Under the pieces are notes generated by a model that saw nothing but the letters and a program-made list of their open reading frames with translations, made no database searches and had not been told where the DNA came from. From NCBI GenBank assembly GCA_947498055.1, contig CANMJA010000001.1, positions 186,001-250,000 of the forward strand: a stretch of 64,000 nt of DNA, given 5' to 3'. The position numbers were made by a program, and so were the translations under genes. Of this stretch, positions 10,838 through 20,159 are shown one piece after another. Every line of letters starts with the position of its first letter. Position 1 is the first letter of the stretch. This DNA comes from an uncultured Tenacibaculum sp. (GTDB taxonomy: Bacteria > Bacteroidota > Bacteroidia > Flavobacteriales > Flavobacteriaceae).

Positions 10838-10910
10838 CGCGGGATAGAGCAGTAGGCAGCTCGTCGGGCTCATAACCCGAAGGTCACTGGTTCGAGTCCA
10901 GTTCCCGCTA
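10838..10910 (+). tRNA. tRNA-fMet (initiator, anticodon CAT)
   Basis: A 73-nt cloverleaf. The acceptor stem CGCGGGA pairs with TCCCGCT except for a C1 x U72 mismatch, the hallmark of initiator tRNA. The anticodon stem has three consecutive G-C pairs (GGG/CCC) around loop CTCATAA, also an initiator feature. The T arm is ACTGG-TTCGAGT-CCAGT. The discriminator is A73 and CCA is not encoded. The 3' half (from 10867) is duplicated at 22331, which shows that it is an integration site. Confidence 0.96.
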
Positions 10911-10914
10911 CTAA
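10867..10914 (+). repeat. attL-type direct repeat in tRNA-fMet
   Basis: The 48 bases 10867-10914 (anticodon loop to just past the tRNA 3' end) are identical to 22331-22378. The preceding bases GTC also match with one mismatch between. Keeping the tRNA 3' end intact is the normal outcome of tyrosine-recombinase integration into tRNA genes. The crossover point within the 48 bp cannot be placed. Confidence 0.85.
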
Positions 10915-10917
10915 CAT

Positions 10918-10968
10918 AGCTCATTGATAAACAGGTATTTAAAACCTTTTTCAATGAGCTTTTTTTTT
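10918..10968 (+). terminator. Terminator hairpin after tRNA-fMet, overlapping the integrase start
   Basis: AGCTCATTGA (10918-10927) pairs with TCAATGAGCT (10951-10960), followed by an uninterrupted T run to 10968. It is the expected terminator of the tRNA transcript. The first ATG of the integrase (10954) lies in the descending arm. The same arrangement is repeated at 22382-22432. Confidence 0.7.
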
Positions 10969-12234
10969 GATATCTTGCAAACCGCATACAGTAACGCATA
11001 CAGCAGCGGATTGAAGAAACAATATACAGAACCAAAAATATACCATGGCGGAAAGAACTTTGATCTGTCCAAGAGATGGTATGTTTATTACTCCTACGCA
11101 CATCCAGAACTCATAGGAAAAAACGGTAATCCAGTTATGGTTCGCCAACCTCCTATTACTATGAGTATTAATAAAAACTATAAAACAAAACAGGAAAGAC
11201 TATTTCACTTAGGTATTGTTTCTGAAGTCTTGTTAGAGTTATTGAAAGAAGGTTCGTCTCCATATAAAGGTGAAATGGAATTGAATAATCAATCTTTAGA
11301 ATATACTTCTGTAGCTGCTTTGGATTATGCACTTGACTTAAAAAATAGTACACTTTCTGAAACGTCAAAACCAGATTATCGTAGTCGATGTAATCAATTC
11401 AAAAAATACCTTAAAAAAAAGAATCTCGCAGATAAGAGTATTTTAAGTATCACTAGAGAAGTAGTCAACACCTATCTTGAGGGAATAGTTAAAGCTAGTA
11501 GTGCTCGAAACAGAAATAATACACGTATCGTATTGAGTGCATTATTTGGTGAGCTTGACGATAGCCGTATTATACCAAGAAATTTTATAGAAACTATTAA
11601 AGTGCTTGATACTAAATCTGTTAGTCATGATACTTACCCACTAAAAGTTTTAGAAACTTTATTCGCCTTTATGAAGGAAAAAGATCCTTTATTATTATTA
11701 TTTGTAAAATTTGTTTCTTATAATTTTTTGAGACCAATTGAAGTATGTCGCCTACAATTAAAAGATATAGTTCTATCACAAAAACTATTAACAGTTCATA
11801 CCAAGAATAAAAAGAAAGGAAAAAAGACTAAAATAATTCCCAACATTGTTATTGATGAAATTAAGAATTTTGATTTTTCTGCACAGGAAGACTTTTTGTT
11901 TACACCAACTGGTGTTGGAAAATGGGATGCAAAAGAAACAAGTAGAAGAGATTACTTTACAACAAGATTCCGTAAGTTAAAGAATCAATATAATAAACAT
12001 CTTACCTCACAAGGCAAAGCTCTCCAATTAGGAAGAGAATATACAGTCTATTCTTTTAGACATACTTTTATTACGATGCTTTTTAGGAAGTTACGAGAAG
12101 ATTTTAGTTATACTGAAACCTGTGATAAACTTATGTTAATAACAGGGCATTCAACATTAAAGGCGCTTAAAGAATACTTAAAAGATATTGATGCAGAATT
12201 ACCAAAGGATTATAGTGGATTATTTGTACCTTAA
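10954..12234 (+). CDS. Tyrosine recombinase/integrase of element 1
   Basis: A 426-aa site-specific integrase with a Bacteroidetes-type N-terminal arm-binding region, a SAM-like core-binding domain (about residues 95-200) and a catalytic domain. Visible catalytic residues are Arg260 (in RPIEVCRL), Arg369-His370 (in YSFRHTF, where the usual first His of HxxR is Ser), the GH pair near 398-399 and nucleophile Tyr408 (in LKEYLK). The frame is open from a TTG at 10924, but the first ATG is 10954. The gene abuts the tRNA attachment site, the usual place for an integrase. It is closely related to the integrase at 22418, with the 5' third nearly identical at the DNA level. Confidence 0.92.
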   Translation: MSFFFDILQTAYSNAYSSGLKKQYTEPKIYHGGKNFDLSKRWYVYYSYAHPELIGKNGNPVMVRQPPITMSINKNYKTKQERLFHLGIVSEVLLELLKEGSSPYKGEMELNNQSLEYTSVAALDYALDLKNSTLSETSKPDYRSRCNQFKKYLKKKNLADKSILSITREVVNTYLEGIVKASSARNRNNTRIVLSALFGELDDSRIIPRNFIETIKVLDTKSVSHDTYPLKVLETLFAFMKEKDPLLLLFVKFVSYNFLRPIEVCRLQLKDIVLSQKLLTVHTKNKKKGKKTKIIPNIVIDEIKNFDFSAQEDFLFTPTGVGKWDAKETSRRDYFTTRFRKLKNQYNKHLTSQGKALQLGREYTVYSFRHTFITMLFRKLREDFSYTETCDKLMLITGHSTLKALKEYLKDIDAELPKDYSGLFVP

Positions 12235-12305
12235 ATTTATGTTTTGTCAGTACTTTTATTAAAGTATATTTTAAGAATATGACTTATTTAAAAGTAATCA
12301 TAGTA

Positions 12306-12512
12306 TCACTCTTTATGTTTAGGGAGATATAGATTTTCTCTAGAAAGAAGAAGACTTCGATAGTGATTTTTCAACTTTTTCTTTTTAGTCATTGGATTAA
12401 GTTTGTGCTTTGGAGATACCTTTTCTTTCTTTTGTTTTAAAATAGTTTCTAAATCTTTTATGGATAAGCCATTCAAAAGGGCATTCAGTATTTTATCACT
12501 AATTAGACTCAT
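12306..12512 (-). CDS. Small charged protein of unknown function (paralogue of 30013-30222)
   Basis: A 68-aa basic protein that starts MSLISDKILNALLNGLS and contains an LETILKQKK helix, an HKLNPMT motif and the C-terminal NHYR...LSRENLYLP signature. A close paralogue occurs at 30013 in the neighbouring ICE, with the same length and strand and clear similarity across the whole protein. Such conservation between two elements argues that the gene is real. No domain is recognised. It is convergent with the integrase, so a role in element control is possible but unproven. Confidence 0.6.
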   Translation of the reverse strand: MSLISDKILNALLNGLSIKDLETILKQKKEKVSPKHKLNPMTKKKKLKNHYRSLLLSRENLYLPKHKE

Positions 12513-12993
12513 TATTTCACCTTTTCAATGGAGTAAAATTTTACCGCTTTTTTTATTGCTAACCTGAGTTTCTATTTTAAAAACCAAATAAAAAGTTATT
12601 ATTATGTTGTTTTATTGATTTCAAATTTAGTTAAAATTATAAACCTTAGCGCATTTCGTTCTAGCTTGTAAAAAAACCTATCTTTTTAATTTCTGAAGGT
12701 TAAATACCTCATATTCTCGGATCGAGGAACTTTATTAAATTATTTCACTTAGATAGTTTTATTATATTAATTTGTATGTGTATAAATAAAATGAATATTC
12801 TGTTGTAAATCTAAAGTTAAGTTTACTGAATAAAGTTATATAGATACTGAAGTGTAATGATCAATATTAATGGATATACTTTCAAATGATATTTCATTTT
12901 TTAATGATAATCAATAAGAGTAATTTATCATAAGTATATTTTTTATTGCTATACGCAGAAAAATTCTTAGCTTAATCGGTCATATAAAAGATT
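12513..12993. other. Non-coding stretch upstream of the Avs-like gene
   Basis: About 480 bases without a credible gene. The sequence is very AT-rich and separates the leftward 68-aa gene from the rightward Avs-like gene, so both promoters should lie here. No convincing TTG/TAnnTTTG pair, terminator hairpin or repeat was found. Confidence 0.5.
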
Positions 12994-15900
12994 ATGAGCA
13001 GAGAGAAAATTAAACACATACAAGATGCCGATATCTCTAGCGCTGGAGATGATTTTCACATTCTTTGGACAATAAAAAAATCTTTAGAATTATTAAACTT
13101 TGATGATTCTGGTTTAAAAGCAATTAACATTGAAGACGTTGAATTGTCAGAATCAGATCAATTAGACCCTACAGGAAGAAATTTACTAGGCGTTGATTTA
13201 AGTGAGTATTATGGTGCAGATAATTATATTGAAGCAGAAAAAGTAGTTATCTCACAGCTAAAATATAGTACACTTAGAAAAAATAAGGATTATACGCTAG
13301 GTGAATTATGGTTAAGTAAAAAAAGTAAATCTACCGAAGGTTCTTTAATTCATAGGTTGGCAAACATATTCAAGATTTATTTAGATGAATTCGGTAGAGA
13401 ATCTGTTTTAAAAAAAGTACAAATAAAATTAGTAACTAATAGAAGTTTTAATCAAAAACATCTTAAGTCTATTGGTGATATTAAAGCTTATCTACTTAAA
13501 AAGAAAGGAAAGATAAGTTTCAATAAGGTACTTAAGGATATTCCCGAGAATAGTGATTCGTTAAAAAAATTATTCACAGCTTCAAGATTAAAAGTAACAG
13601 AGTTTACTGATTTCATTCGATTACTTGACTTTGATGATTGTGGTGCAGATTCAAGATTAAATCTAAAAATTCAGTTATATAAAGATATTCCTAGAACGAC
13701 ATACAATTCAAAAATCCAATACAATCAATTACGAGAATTGGTTTTTGATAAAATGATGCCAGAAGCTAGAAATAGAAGAAAAATTACATTAACTGATGTT
13801 ATCGCAAATTTAGGATTTAACGATGGTAGTATAGAAAATTTATTTCCTGTTTCTCAAAGTTTGGAGGATAATAAAAATAGTATTTTAAGAGAACAGTTAG
13901 AGTCAATAATTTCAAAAATAACTGCAAATACAGATTTTCTTCCAATATGTATTCATGGTGGAGCTGGGATAGGAAAATCTACTATAATCCAACAAATACA
14001 AAAATACTTGCTGGATAATAACGAATGTATAACCTTTGATTGTTATGGTTCTGGTTCCTACCAAAATGCTGAAGATAATAGACATTTACACAAAAATGCT
14101 TTAATGCATATATCGAATGATATTGCAAAACGAATAGGAACAGACTTCTTGATTACACACTTTCCTTTACAGAGTGATGTTTATGTCAAGGAATTCAAAA
14201 AAAGAATTGTACACGCTGTTGAAATTCTAAAACAAAGAGATGTTAATGCTACACTTACTATTATTATTGATGCAGCAGACAATAGTATAACAGCAGCTAG
14301 CAATAATGGAGAAAAGAGTTTTGTGGAAGATATTTTAAATATGGATATACCTTCTGGTTGCAATATAATTGTAACTACTAGGACGCATCGAAAAGAGTCA
14401 CTTAAATTACCAGAAGATTATATTGATATAGAGCTAGAGCCATTTAGTCTAGAAGAAACGACTCAGTATATAAAAAAATATTTCCCAGACATATCAGATA
14501 CAGAAATTTCTAAATTTCATAAATACACAAATGGTATTCCAAGAGCTCAATTTTATTCAGTCGATTTGAAGAAGAAAGGTATAAAAGAAGTTATAAATTT
14601 TTTAAAACCAAACGGAAAAACAGTAGAGTTACTTATTCTTGATAAAATTAAAGAAGCCAAAAAGAAAGTATCTAATAAAGAGAAAAAAATAATAGATGAT
14701 TTTTTTAGTCTTTTAATTGGATTACCAAGACCTGTACCCATAGATTATTTATCAGAAATTTTAAATGTTAGCCAAAGCTTTCTATTAGACATATCGTCTG
14801 AAGTCTGGACTGGCCTTATTTATGAAAATAATAGTTTTGAATTTCGGGATGAAGATTTTGAAAATTATATTAGAGATAATTATTCATTAAGTCAGGAAAG
14901 ATTAAATCAAATAACTGAGGTTTTTCTTAAAAATGCAGAGAATGATAGTTATGCTTCCGTTAATTTGGGCAACTTACTTTTTCAGTCAAAACAAAATAAA
15001 TTATTAAAGGATATAGTCCTAAAAAGAAAGTTCTTATTACTTCCAGAAGACCCAATTAAGAACAGAGCAACCTATTTAAGTAGGACGAGATTAGCAATGA
15101 AGGTGGCTGATAATGTTGATGATAATTTAACATATTTTAAACTCATATTTATAGCTGCTGAAGAAGCAAAAAAGGAGAAAGCCTTAACTACATTATTAAT
15201 TGATTATCCAGATTTAGTGTCTGAATTTGGAGATGATACTTCGCTTAATAAACTAAAAATCAATTCAAATGAAAAATCATGGGCTGGCTCATTTCATATG
15301 AAGTTAGCAGGTGTATACTCAAGAGATACAAAGAATCATAAAGCCGCTTTTAAACATTTAAAAACAGCTAAAGAATGGCTCAACTGGAGAAGTGACTCTG
15401 TTAAAAAAGATGATTTACATAAATATCCTATTTCAAGTAAAGACATAGCTTATTACACGGAAGCAGTTTTGAGATTAGTTGGTGAGGATGAAGCTTTGAG
15501 TTCAATTAATAGTTGGACACCTAAAGATGTTAGATTCTCAGGAGGAAATCATTTAATTGAGAGTTTGTTTTTATTTAGTGATAAAACAGAAATTAATAAA
15601 TGGCTCAAAATAAACACTTTAAGAATTGATGCCAAGATATTTATCATTACTAAATTCTTTAAATATAGGTTGTATCAAGATTTTGAATTAAAAATAATTG
15701 CTAGTGAAATTGAAAAAGTTTTATCCAGAAAAGTAATTAAGTTCAATATTAAATTCAAACAAGTATTAGTCGACTTCTGTGAGATATTAATTGCTAATAA
15801 CATTGATAAACCTTTGGTAAATAATATTATAAAGCATATTGAATTTGAATTACCAAAATACATTCCTAGCTTTTACCGAAGACATGGCAGTGATGATGAT

Positions 15901-18900
15901 GCAGACAAAATAAATTTATTTTTAAAGATTAAATCTTTAAAAGCCTTTCTTGATAATAAATTTCTGTCAATCGAAAGTTTACTTCCAGATGAATTTAATG
16001 ATATTGATAATATTGAAGATTACAAAAAGAAAGACTCACTAGAAAGAAAGAAAAAGGAGTTTACGAGTTTCTATAAACATATCTTACCCATCTTTCAATT
16101 AAATACAGATTTTGTTTCTAAAAAAATAACTTTTGAAGAGGCGGATATTACGTTTAGAAATATTTGTGAGTCTTTTTCTGAGGATTATAATTTTAGGTAC
16201 GAAAACGGATATAGTTATAAAGAAAAAGTAAATTATTTTGCTAGCCTTCTAGCCAACTTCGCAGTAAAAATTAACTCTAATGGTTTAATAGATTTCCTTG
16301 TTACATCCTTAGATAGCAACGCAAGTAAAATTGCAATGAGATTTTGGATTGTTGAAGAAACAATTCACGAAAAAGCTTTCTTGAGTACAAATCTCAAATT
16401 ACTAAGTGAAATTGATGAATTAATTAAAACTGTTTCAAACTCTTCATCACAAAGAATAGAAAGTTATATAAAATGTGCTTTGTTAAGCCGAAAAATAGAC
16501 TTTAATTCTGGTAAGTATTACTTTAATGAAACTATAAATGCAACTGAAGAAATTGATTTTGAAGCATTCTCTAAAATCAGTTGTTTGTCAGATTTAGCAA
16601 AGATAGGTTTTGAAAAAGCTGACCCTAAACTTGCTCATGAGTTTGCTAGGTTTACTGAATATAGCGATTACATGTTAGAGGGTTATGATAAAAAGCATTT
16701 CCCTTATAAGGATGCTTTGTTAGGAATTGCAGATATTAATTTTAACTCAATGTTTACCACCTCATCTAGGTGGCATCATAGAGATGTAATTAATTTGTCC
16801 AAATATATTGTAGCTATTTTAAAATTCTCTCTTAAGAAAGGAAAGATTGATCATGTTGTAGCGGGTTCATTAATTTCAATGTATCAGTATAAATGCTATA
16901 CAGAGGAATTGATTGAGCTTTATGATATAATTTTAACTAAATACGATGAATCAAGAGACTTAATTGGTAAAACTAAATTTGTTGAAATAATTTATAGAGA
17001 TTGCTTACTTCATAAAAATAAAAGTACGTTAAATCATATTTATAATGCAATTAAGTCAGGCGCGTTTGTTGAAATGCAAATAATCCAAAAAATTGAAGCG
17101 TACTTAAACTTTAGAGAAACAATTGAAAAAGAAAAAGAAAGCACATATTCTAATGATTTTGATAAAGAAAAATTTGTCCATGAGATTGACCTTAGTGGTG
17201 TTGATATAAGTTCAACAAGAGACTTGGAAAAAGCTATTAGCACTATAATTGAAAATAACGACAGTTATTCAAATAGATGGAAAATAGATAATTTTTTGAC
17301 TGAGATAAAAAATAAATGCCAGCCTAAGAATTATACAAATCAATTGGATGCTATTGTGGATATAGACTCGGAACTTTTAAGTTTCTATTCATTTGAAGAT
17401 GCTATTAAAGAGCGATTAGAGGAATGGAGTTTTTATCCCTCTTTAAAACAATGGAAAAAAGAGAAATTTAGGTATGTTATTCTAACATGGTTTGAAAACT
17501 TTGATTATGGAAATTCTCTTAGTATCGGTAAATTGTTAGAGTTTGCTAAAATGTTTGATTTTAGCGAAATTCAATTAGGAGAAATTGTCCTTAAAATTTT
17601 ACCAGAAAAAATAGAAGTATTAACTGATGAATCTATATATAGCGTATTTTTCTTAATTAAACATAGGCTCACTATAAAAGATAATACCGAAATTTTTAAT
17701 TGGGTTTTAACTAGATGGAATAAAAACATAAAGCTTGATTTTAGAGATGGCTTATGGACTGATAAGTTACTTCCACCATCAGATACCGATGAAGCTATTG
17801 CAAATATTTTACGATTGTATTTAGGACTTCCAGATAAAGAACTAAGATGGGAAGCAATTCATAGCATAAGGAATCTAGTTAATCTTGGTAATAAAAGTGT
17901 TCTTAAATATCTAGTTAAAGCTCAAAATGAAACCAATTGTAGTCCATTTCAGAATGAGGAATATATTTTTTATTGGATTTCTGCCAAATTATATCTTTGG
18001 ATTGCAATAGATAGAATAAGTGCTGACGTACCTGAAAAACTTGTGGACTTAAAAGAACTTTTTATCAAAGAACTTCAAAATGAAGAATTACCACATGTGT
18101 TAATTAATTTTTTCATTAAAAGAGTCTGTCAGAACTTATTAAAATATAATGATAAGATTTATAATAAAGAGGAACAAGAAATAATTGAAAATGCTTTAGT
18201 AAGTAAATTTGATAAAGTAAAAGAAGAATCATATTCAAGAAAACAAAGAAGATATAACTCAACTTCAAATAAAAGTTGGAGGTTTGATTTTGATGGTATG
18301 GATGTTTTACCATATTGGTATAGTAATCTTGGAGATATTTTTAATTTATCTGAATATGATGTTGCAGACATAGCTGATAAGTATATAGTTGAAAAATGGG
18401 GATATACTGACAATATAAATAAAGATGATTACACTCGAAATTACGATTGGGGATTAAGGAATAAGAGAAAAGGAAGCAATCCCCAAGTTGAAAGTTTAGA
18501 TACCTATTTTGAATACCATGCTATGTTTTGTGCAGCAAATGATTTGTTACTGAAAGAACCTCAATTAGAAAATCATTATGATGATGAAGATGATTACGAT
18601 TCTTGGGATTATTGGCTTAAATCAGATGCAATTACTTGGAATGATTTCTGGACTTCGGATTTGCGAGACCCATTGCCTTTATTAGATAAGTTTTGGAAAA
18701 ATGAATATGATAAATTTGATAAAGAATGGAGAGATACAATTCACGAAGATAAATTCGATAAAGAAATAGGTATTTCAGAATTTTATAATGAAAGGTTTAT
18801 TATTCCTCACGCTGGGTTTACACGTCATATTGGAGATAATAGTGAAACCGTCTATATTCGTTCAGCTTTAGTTTCAGTAAAAGGTTCTGAAGCATTATTA

Positions 18901-19452
18901 AGAGCTTTTCAGAGCGCAGAAGACCAGCATGATTATGCTTTCCCTATAGAAAACGATGGAGAGCGTTTTGAGATTAAGAATAGCGATTTCATCTTTGAAA
19001 GTTGGTTAAAAGCCTATGAAACAGCATATGATGGTTTAGACAAGCATGATTCTCTAGCAAAAAGAACAGGTAAGAGTATTATCACTTTTGGAACAAATAT
19101 CCAAGAGGCTTTCCAAATTGAATTTAGTGATGATTTAAAGATGGCTCGGCTAGATAGTAATCAAATATCTTCGTTAGAATTTTGGGATGAAACAAGTGAT
19201 AGTAGATATAGAGATATAAAAAACATTGAAAGTTCCGGAGAAATATTAAAAGTTGATATTAACTTCATATTAAATATTCTGAAAAAGGAAAATTTGAATA
19301 TGATTATAAAGTGTCAAATAACCAAACAACTAAAAGAAAGTCAATATAGGAGTGATAACAGGAAGCAACCTTGGGAACACACTAAAATTTATTTATTAAA
19401 AGCGAATGGAACAGTCAAAACACTCAGAGGAAGAAATTTTAAAATTGGGTAA
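12994..19452 (+). CDS. Avs-like antiviral STAND NTPase with N-terminal Cap4-type nuclease
   Basis: A 2152-aa protein in three parts. The N-terminus (about 1-230) looks like a Cap4/PD-(D/E)xK nuclease: the conserved AGDDFHILW start, Asp68 in GVD, and the Gln88-x-Lys90 motif (SQLKYS) after an acidic pair. A NACHT/STAND ATPase follows, with Walker A GGAGIGKST at 322-330, Walker B IIIDAAD at 423-429 (Asp426) and sensor-type VTTRTH at 460-465. The rest (about 600-2150) is a long helical region, the usual STAND sensor. Avs proteins bind conserved phage proteins (terminase, portal) and then cut DNA non-specifically. Length and domain order fit Avs1-4, and the overlapping small partner suggests an Avs3-like pair. 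The subtype is inferred, not proven. Confidence 0.82.
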   Translation: MSREKIKHIQDADISSAGDDFHILWTIKKSLELLNFDDSGLKAINIEDVELSESDQLDPTGRNLLGVDLSEYYGADNYIEAEKVVISQLKYSTLRKNKDYTLGELWLSKKSKSTEGSLIHRLANIFKIYLDEFGRESVLKKVQIKLVTNRSFNQKHLKSIGDIKAYLLKKKGKISFNKVLKDIPENSDSLKKLFTASRLKVTEFTDFIRLLDFDDCGADSRLNLKIQLYKDIPRTTYNSKIQYNQLRELVFDKMMPEARNRRKITLTDVIANLGFNDGSIENLFPVSQSLEDNKNSILREQLESIISKITANTDFLPICIHGGAGIGKSTIIQQIQKYLLDNNECITFDCYGSGSYQNAEDNRHLHKNALMHISNDIAKRIGTDFLITHFPLQSDVYVKEFKKRIVHAVEILKQRDVNATLTIIIDAADNSITAASNNGEKSFVEDILNMDIPSGCNIIVTTRTHRKESLKLPEDYIDIELEPFSLEETTQYIKKYFPDISDTEISKFHKYTNGIPRAQFYSVDLKKKGIKEVINFLKPNGKTVELLILDKIKEAKKKVSNKEKKIIDDFFSLLIGLPRPVPIDYLSEILNVSQSFLLDISSEVWTGLIYENNSFEFRDEDFENYIRDNYSLSQERLNQITEVFLKNAENDSYASVNLGNLLFQSKQNKLLKDIVLKRKFLLLPEDPIKNRATYLSRTRLAMKVADNVDDNLTYFKLIFIAAEEAKKEKALTTLLIDYPDLVSEFGDDTSLNKLKINSNEKSWAGSFHMKLAGVYSRDTKNHKAAFKHLKTAKEWLNWRSDSVKKDDLHKYPISSKDIAYYTEAVLRLVGEDEALSSINSWTPKDVRFSGGNHLIESLFLFSDKTEINKWLKINTLRIDAKIFIITKFFKYRLYQDFELKIIASEIEKVLSRKVIKFNIKFKQVLVDFCEILIANNIDKPLVNNIIKHIEFELPKYIPSFYRRHGSDDDADKINLFLKIKSLKAFLDNKFLSIESLLPDEFNDIDNIEDYKKKDSLERKKKEFTSFYKHILPIFQLNTDFVSKKITFEEADITFRNICESFSEDYNFRYENGYSYKEKVNYFASLLANFAVKINSNGLIDFLVTSLDSNASKIAMRFWIVEETIHEKAFLSTNLKLLSEIDELIKTVSNSSSQRIESYIKCALLSRKIDFNSGKYYFNETINATEEIDFEAFSKISCLSDLAKIGFEKADPKLAHEFARFTEYSDYMLEGYDKKHFPYKDALLGIADINFNSMFTTSSRWHHRDVINLSKYIVAILKFSLKKGKIDHVVAGSLISMYQYKCYTEELIELYDIILTKYDESRDLIGKTKFVEIIYRDCLLHKNKSTLNHIYNAIKSGAFVEMQIIQKIEAYLNFRETIEKEKESTYSNDFDKEKFVHEIDLSGVDISSTRDLEKAISTIIENNDSYSNRWKIDNFLTEIKNKCQPKNYTNQLDAIVDIDSELLSFYSFEDAIKERLEEWSFYPSLKQWKKEKFRYVILTWFENFDYGNSLSIGKLLEFAKMFDFSEIQLGEIVLKILPEKIEVLTDESIYSVFFLIKHRLTIKDNTEIFNWVLTRWNKNIKLDFRDGLWTDKLLPPSDTDEAIANILRLYLGLPDKELRWEAIHSIRNLVNLGNKSVLKYLVKAQNETNCSPFQNEEYIFYWISAKLYLWIAIDRISADVPEKLVDLKELFIKELQNEELPHVLINFFIKRVCQNLLKYNDKIYNKEEQEIIENALVSKFDKVKEESYSRKQRRYNSTSNKSWRFDFDGMDVLPYWYSNLGDIFNLSEYDVADIADKYIVEKWGYTDNINKDDYTRNYDWGLRNKRKGSNPQVESLDTYFEYHAMFCAANDLLLKEPQLENHYDDEDDYDSWDYWLKSDAITWNDFWTSDLRDPLPLLDKFWKNEYDKFDKEWRDTIHEDKFDKEIGISEFYNERFIIPHAGFTRHIGDNSETVYIRSALVSVKGSEALLRAFQSAEDQHDYAFPIENDGERFEIKNSDFIFESWLKAYETAYDGLDKHDSLAKRTGKSIITFGTNIQEAFQIEFSDDLKMARLDSNQISSLEFWDETSDSRYRDIKNIESSGEILKVDINFILNILKKENLNMIIKCQITKQLKESQYRSDNRKQPWEHTKIYLLKANGTVKTLRGRNFKIG

Positions 19453-20098
19453 AAAACTAATAAAGGAATTAGATTTAGTTTATACAGGAAATACCTTAGC
19501 GAGATGGATGGTACATTATCTGGCTGAATTAATGCATTCTATAGAAGTTTGTACATCAAAAACAGAGAAAGCTAGACTTAAGAAAGAATGTTGTAATGTA
19601 ATATTAGAATTATGGGAAAAAAGAGAACGAATACCAATTGAGAAACCGTTGACGAAATTAAAACCAATAATAGATGTTATAGGTTTATTAAAAAAGAATG
19701 AGCATCCTTTTATTCATCACAGATTTTTAGATAACAATAAAAATTTAAAAAATAAACATTCGAGCTGGTTTAGTTTTTTAGAAACTATAAAAACTAATTC
19801 TGAGAGAATATATCGCAAATCATTAATATCAATGATAAGTGAAGAAGTTTTGGAAAAGGACAAAGAATGGATTGAGAAGCATGGTAATTTTTTATCTGAT
19901 GAAGAAAAAAGTATAGTAGATTATTTAGACTCTATTAATGAAGTAACTATTTCTTTTGATGAAAATTCTAAAAATAAAGTTGCTAAGGAAGATAAACTTA
20001 AAGATTTATTTAATGAATTAGAGAAGCAAATAGACGAAGAAAAAGAAGCGTTATTGATATTGAAGAAGGTACTTTTGAATTCTTCAATAAAAGAATGA
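19406..20098 (+). CDS. Small helical partner of the Avs-like protein
   Basis: A 230-aa soluble, almost entirely helical protein whose start overlaps the end of the Avs-like gene by 47 nt in another frame, implying translational coupling and a joint function. The N-terminal half has a compact helical pattern (TLARWMVHYLAELM, ILELWEKR). The C-terminal part is acidic and coiled-coil-like (LFNELEKQIDEEKEALL). Two-gene Avs systems such as Avs3a/Avs3b have an accessory protein of similar size. The correspondence here is by position and size only, because no diagnostic motif is visible. Confidence 0.6.
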   Translation: MEQSKHSEEEILKLGKKLIKELDLVYTGNTLARWMVHYLAELMHSIEVCTSKTEKARLKKECCNVILELWEKRERIPIEKPLTKLKPIIDVIGLLKKNEHPFIHHRFLDNNKNLKNKHSSWFSFLETIKTNSERIYRKSLISMISEEVLEKDKEWIEKHGNFLSDEEKSIVDYLDSINEVTISFDENSKNKVAKEDKLKDLFNELEKQIDEEKEALLILKKVLLNSSIKE

Positions 20099-20159
20099 TT
20101 TACTACCATTAGTGTTGAATTACTCTTTTTTGTATGGAGATATTGGGTAATTCTTTTTA

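Noticed and set aside
10924..10953. Upstream extension of the integrase to a TTG start (also 22388)
   Set aside because: TTG lies in the terminator hairpin; the next in-frame codon is an ATG (10954 or 22418) and no motif is lost by using it.
10760..11368. Minus-strand reading frames across the tRNA and integrase 5' end (also 22224-22565)
   Set aside because: They run antisense through the tRNA and the conserved integrase coding sequence, and appear twice only because that DNA is repeated.
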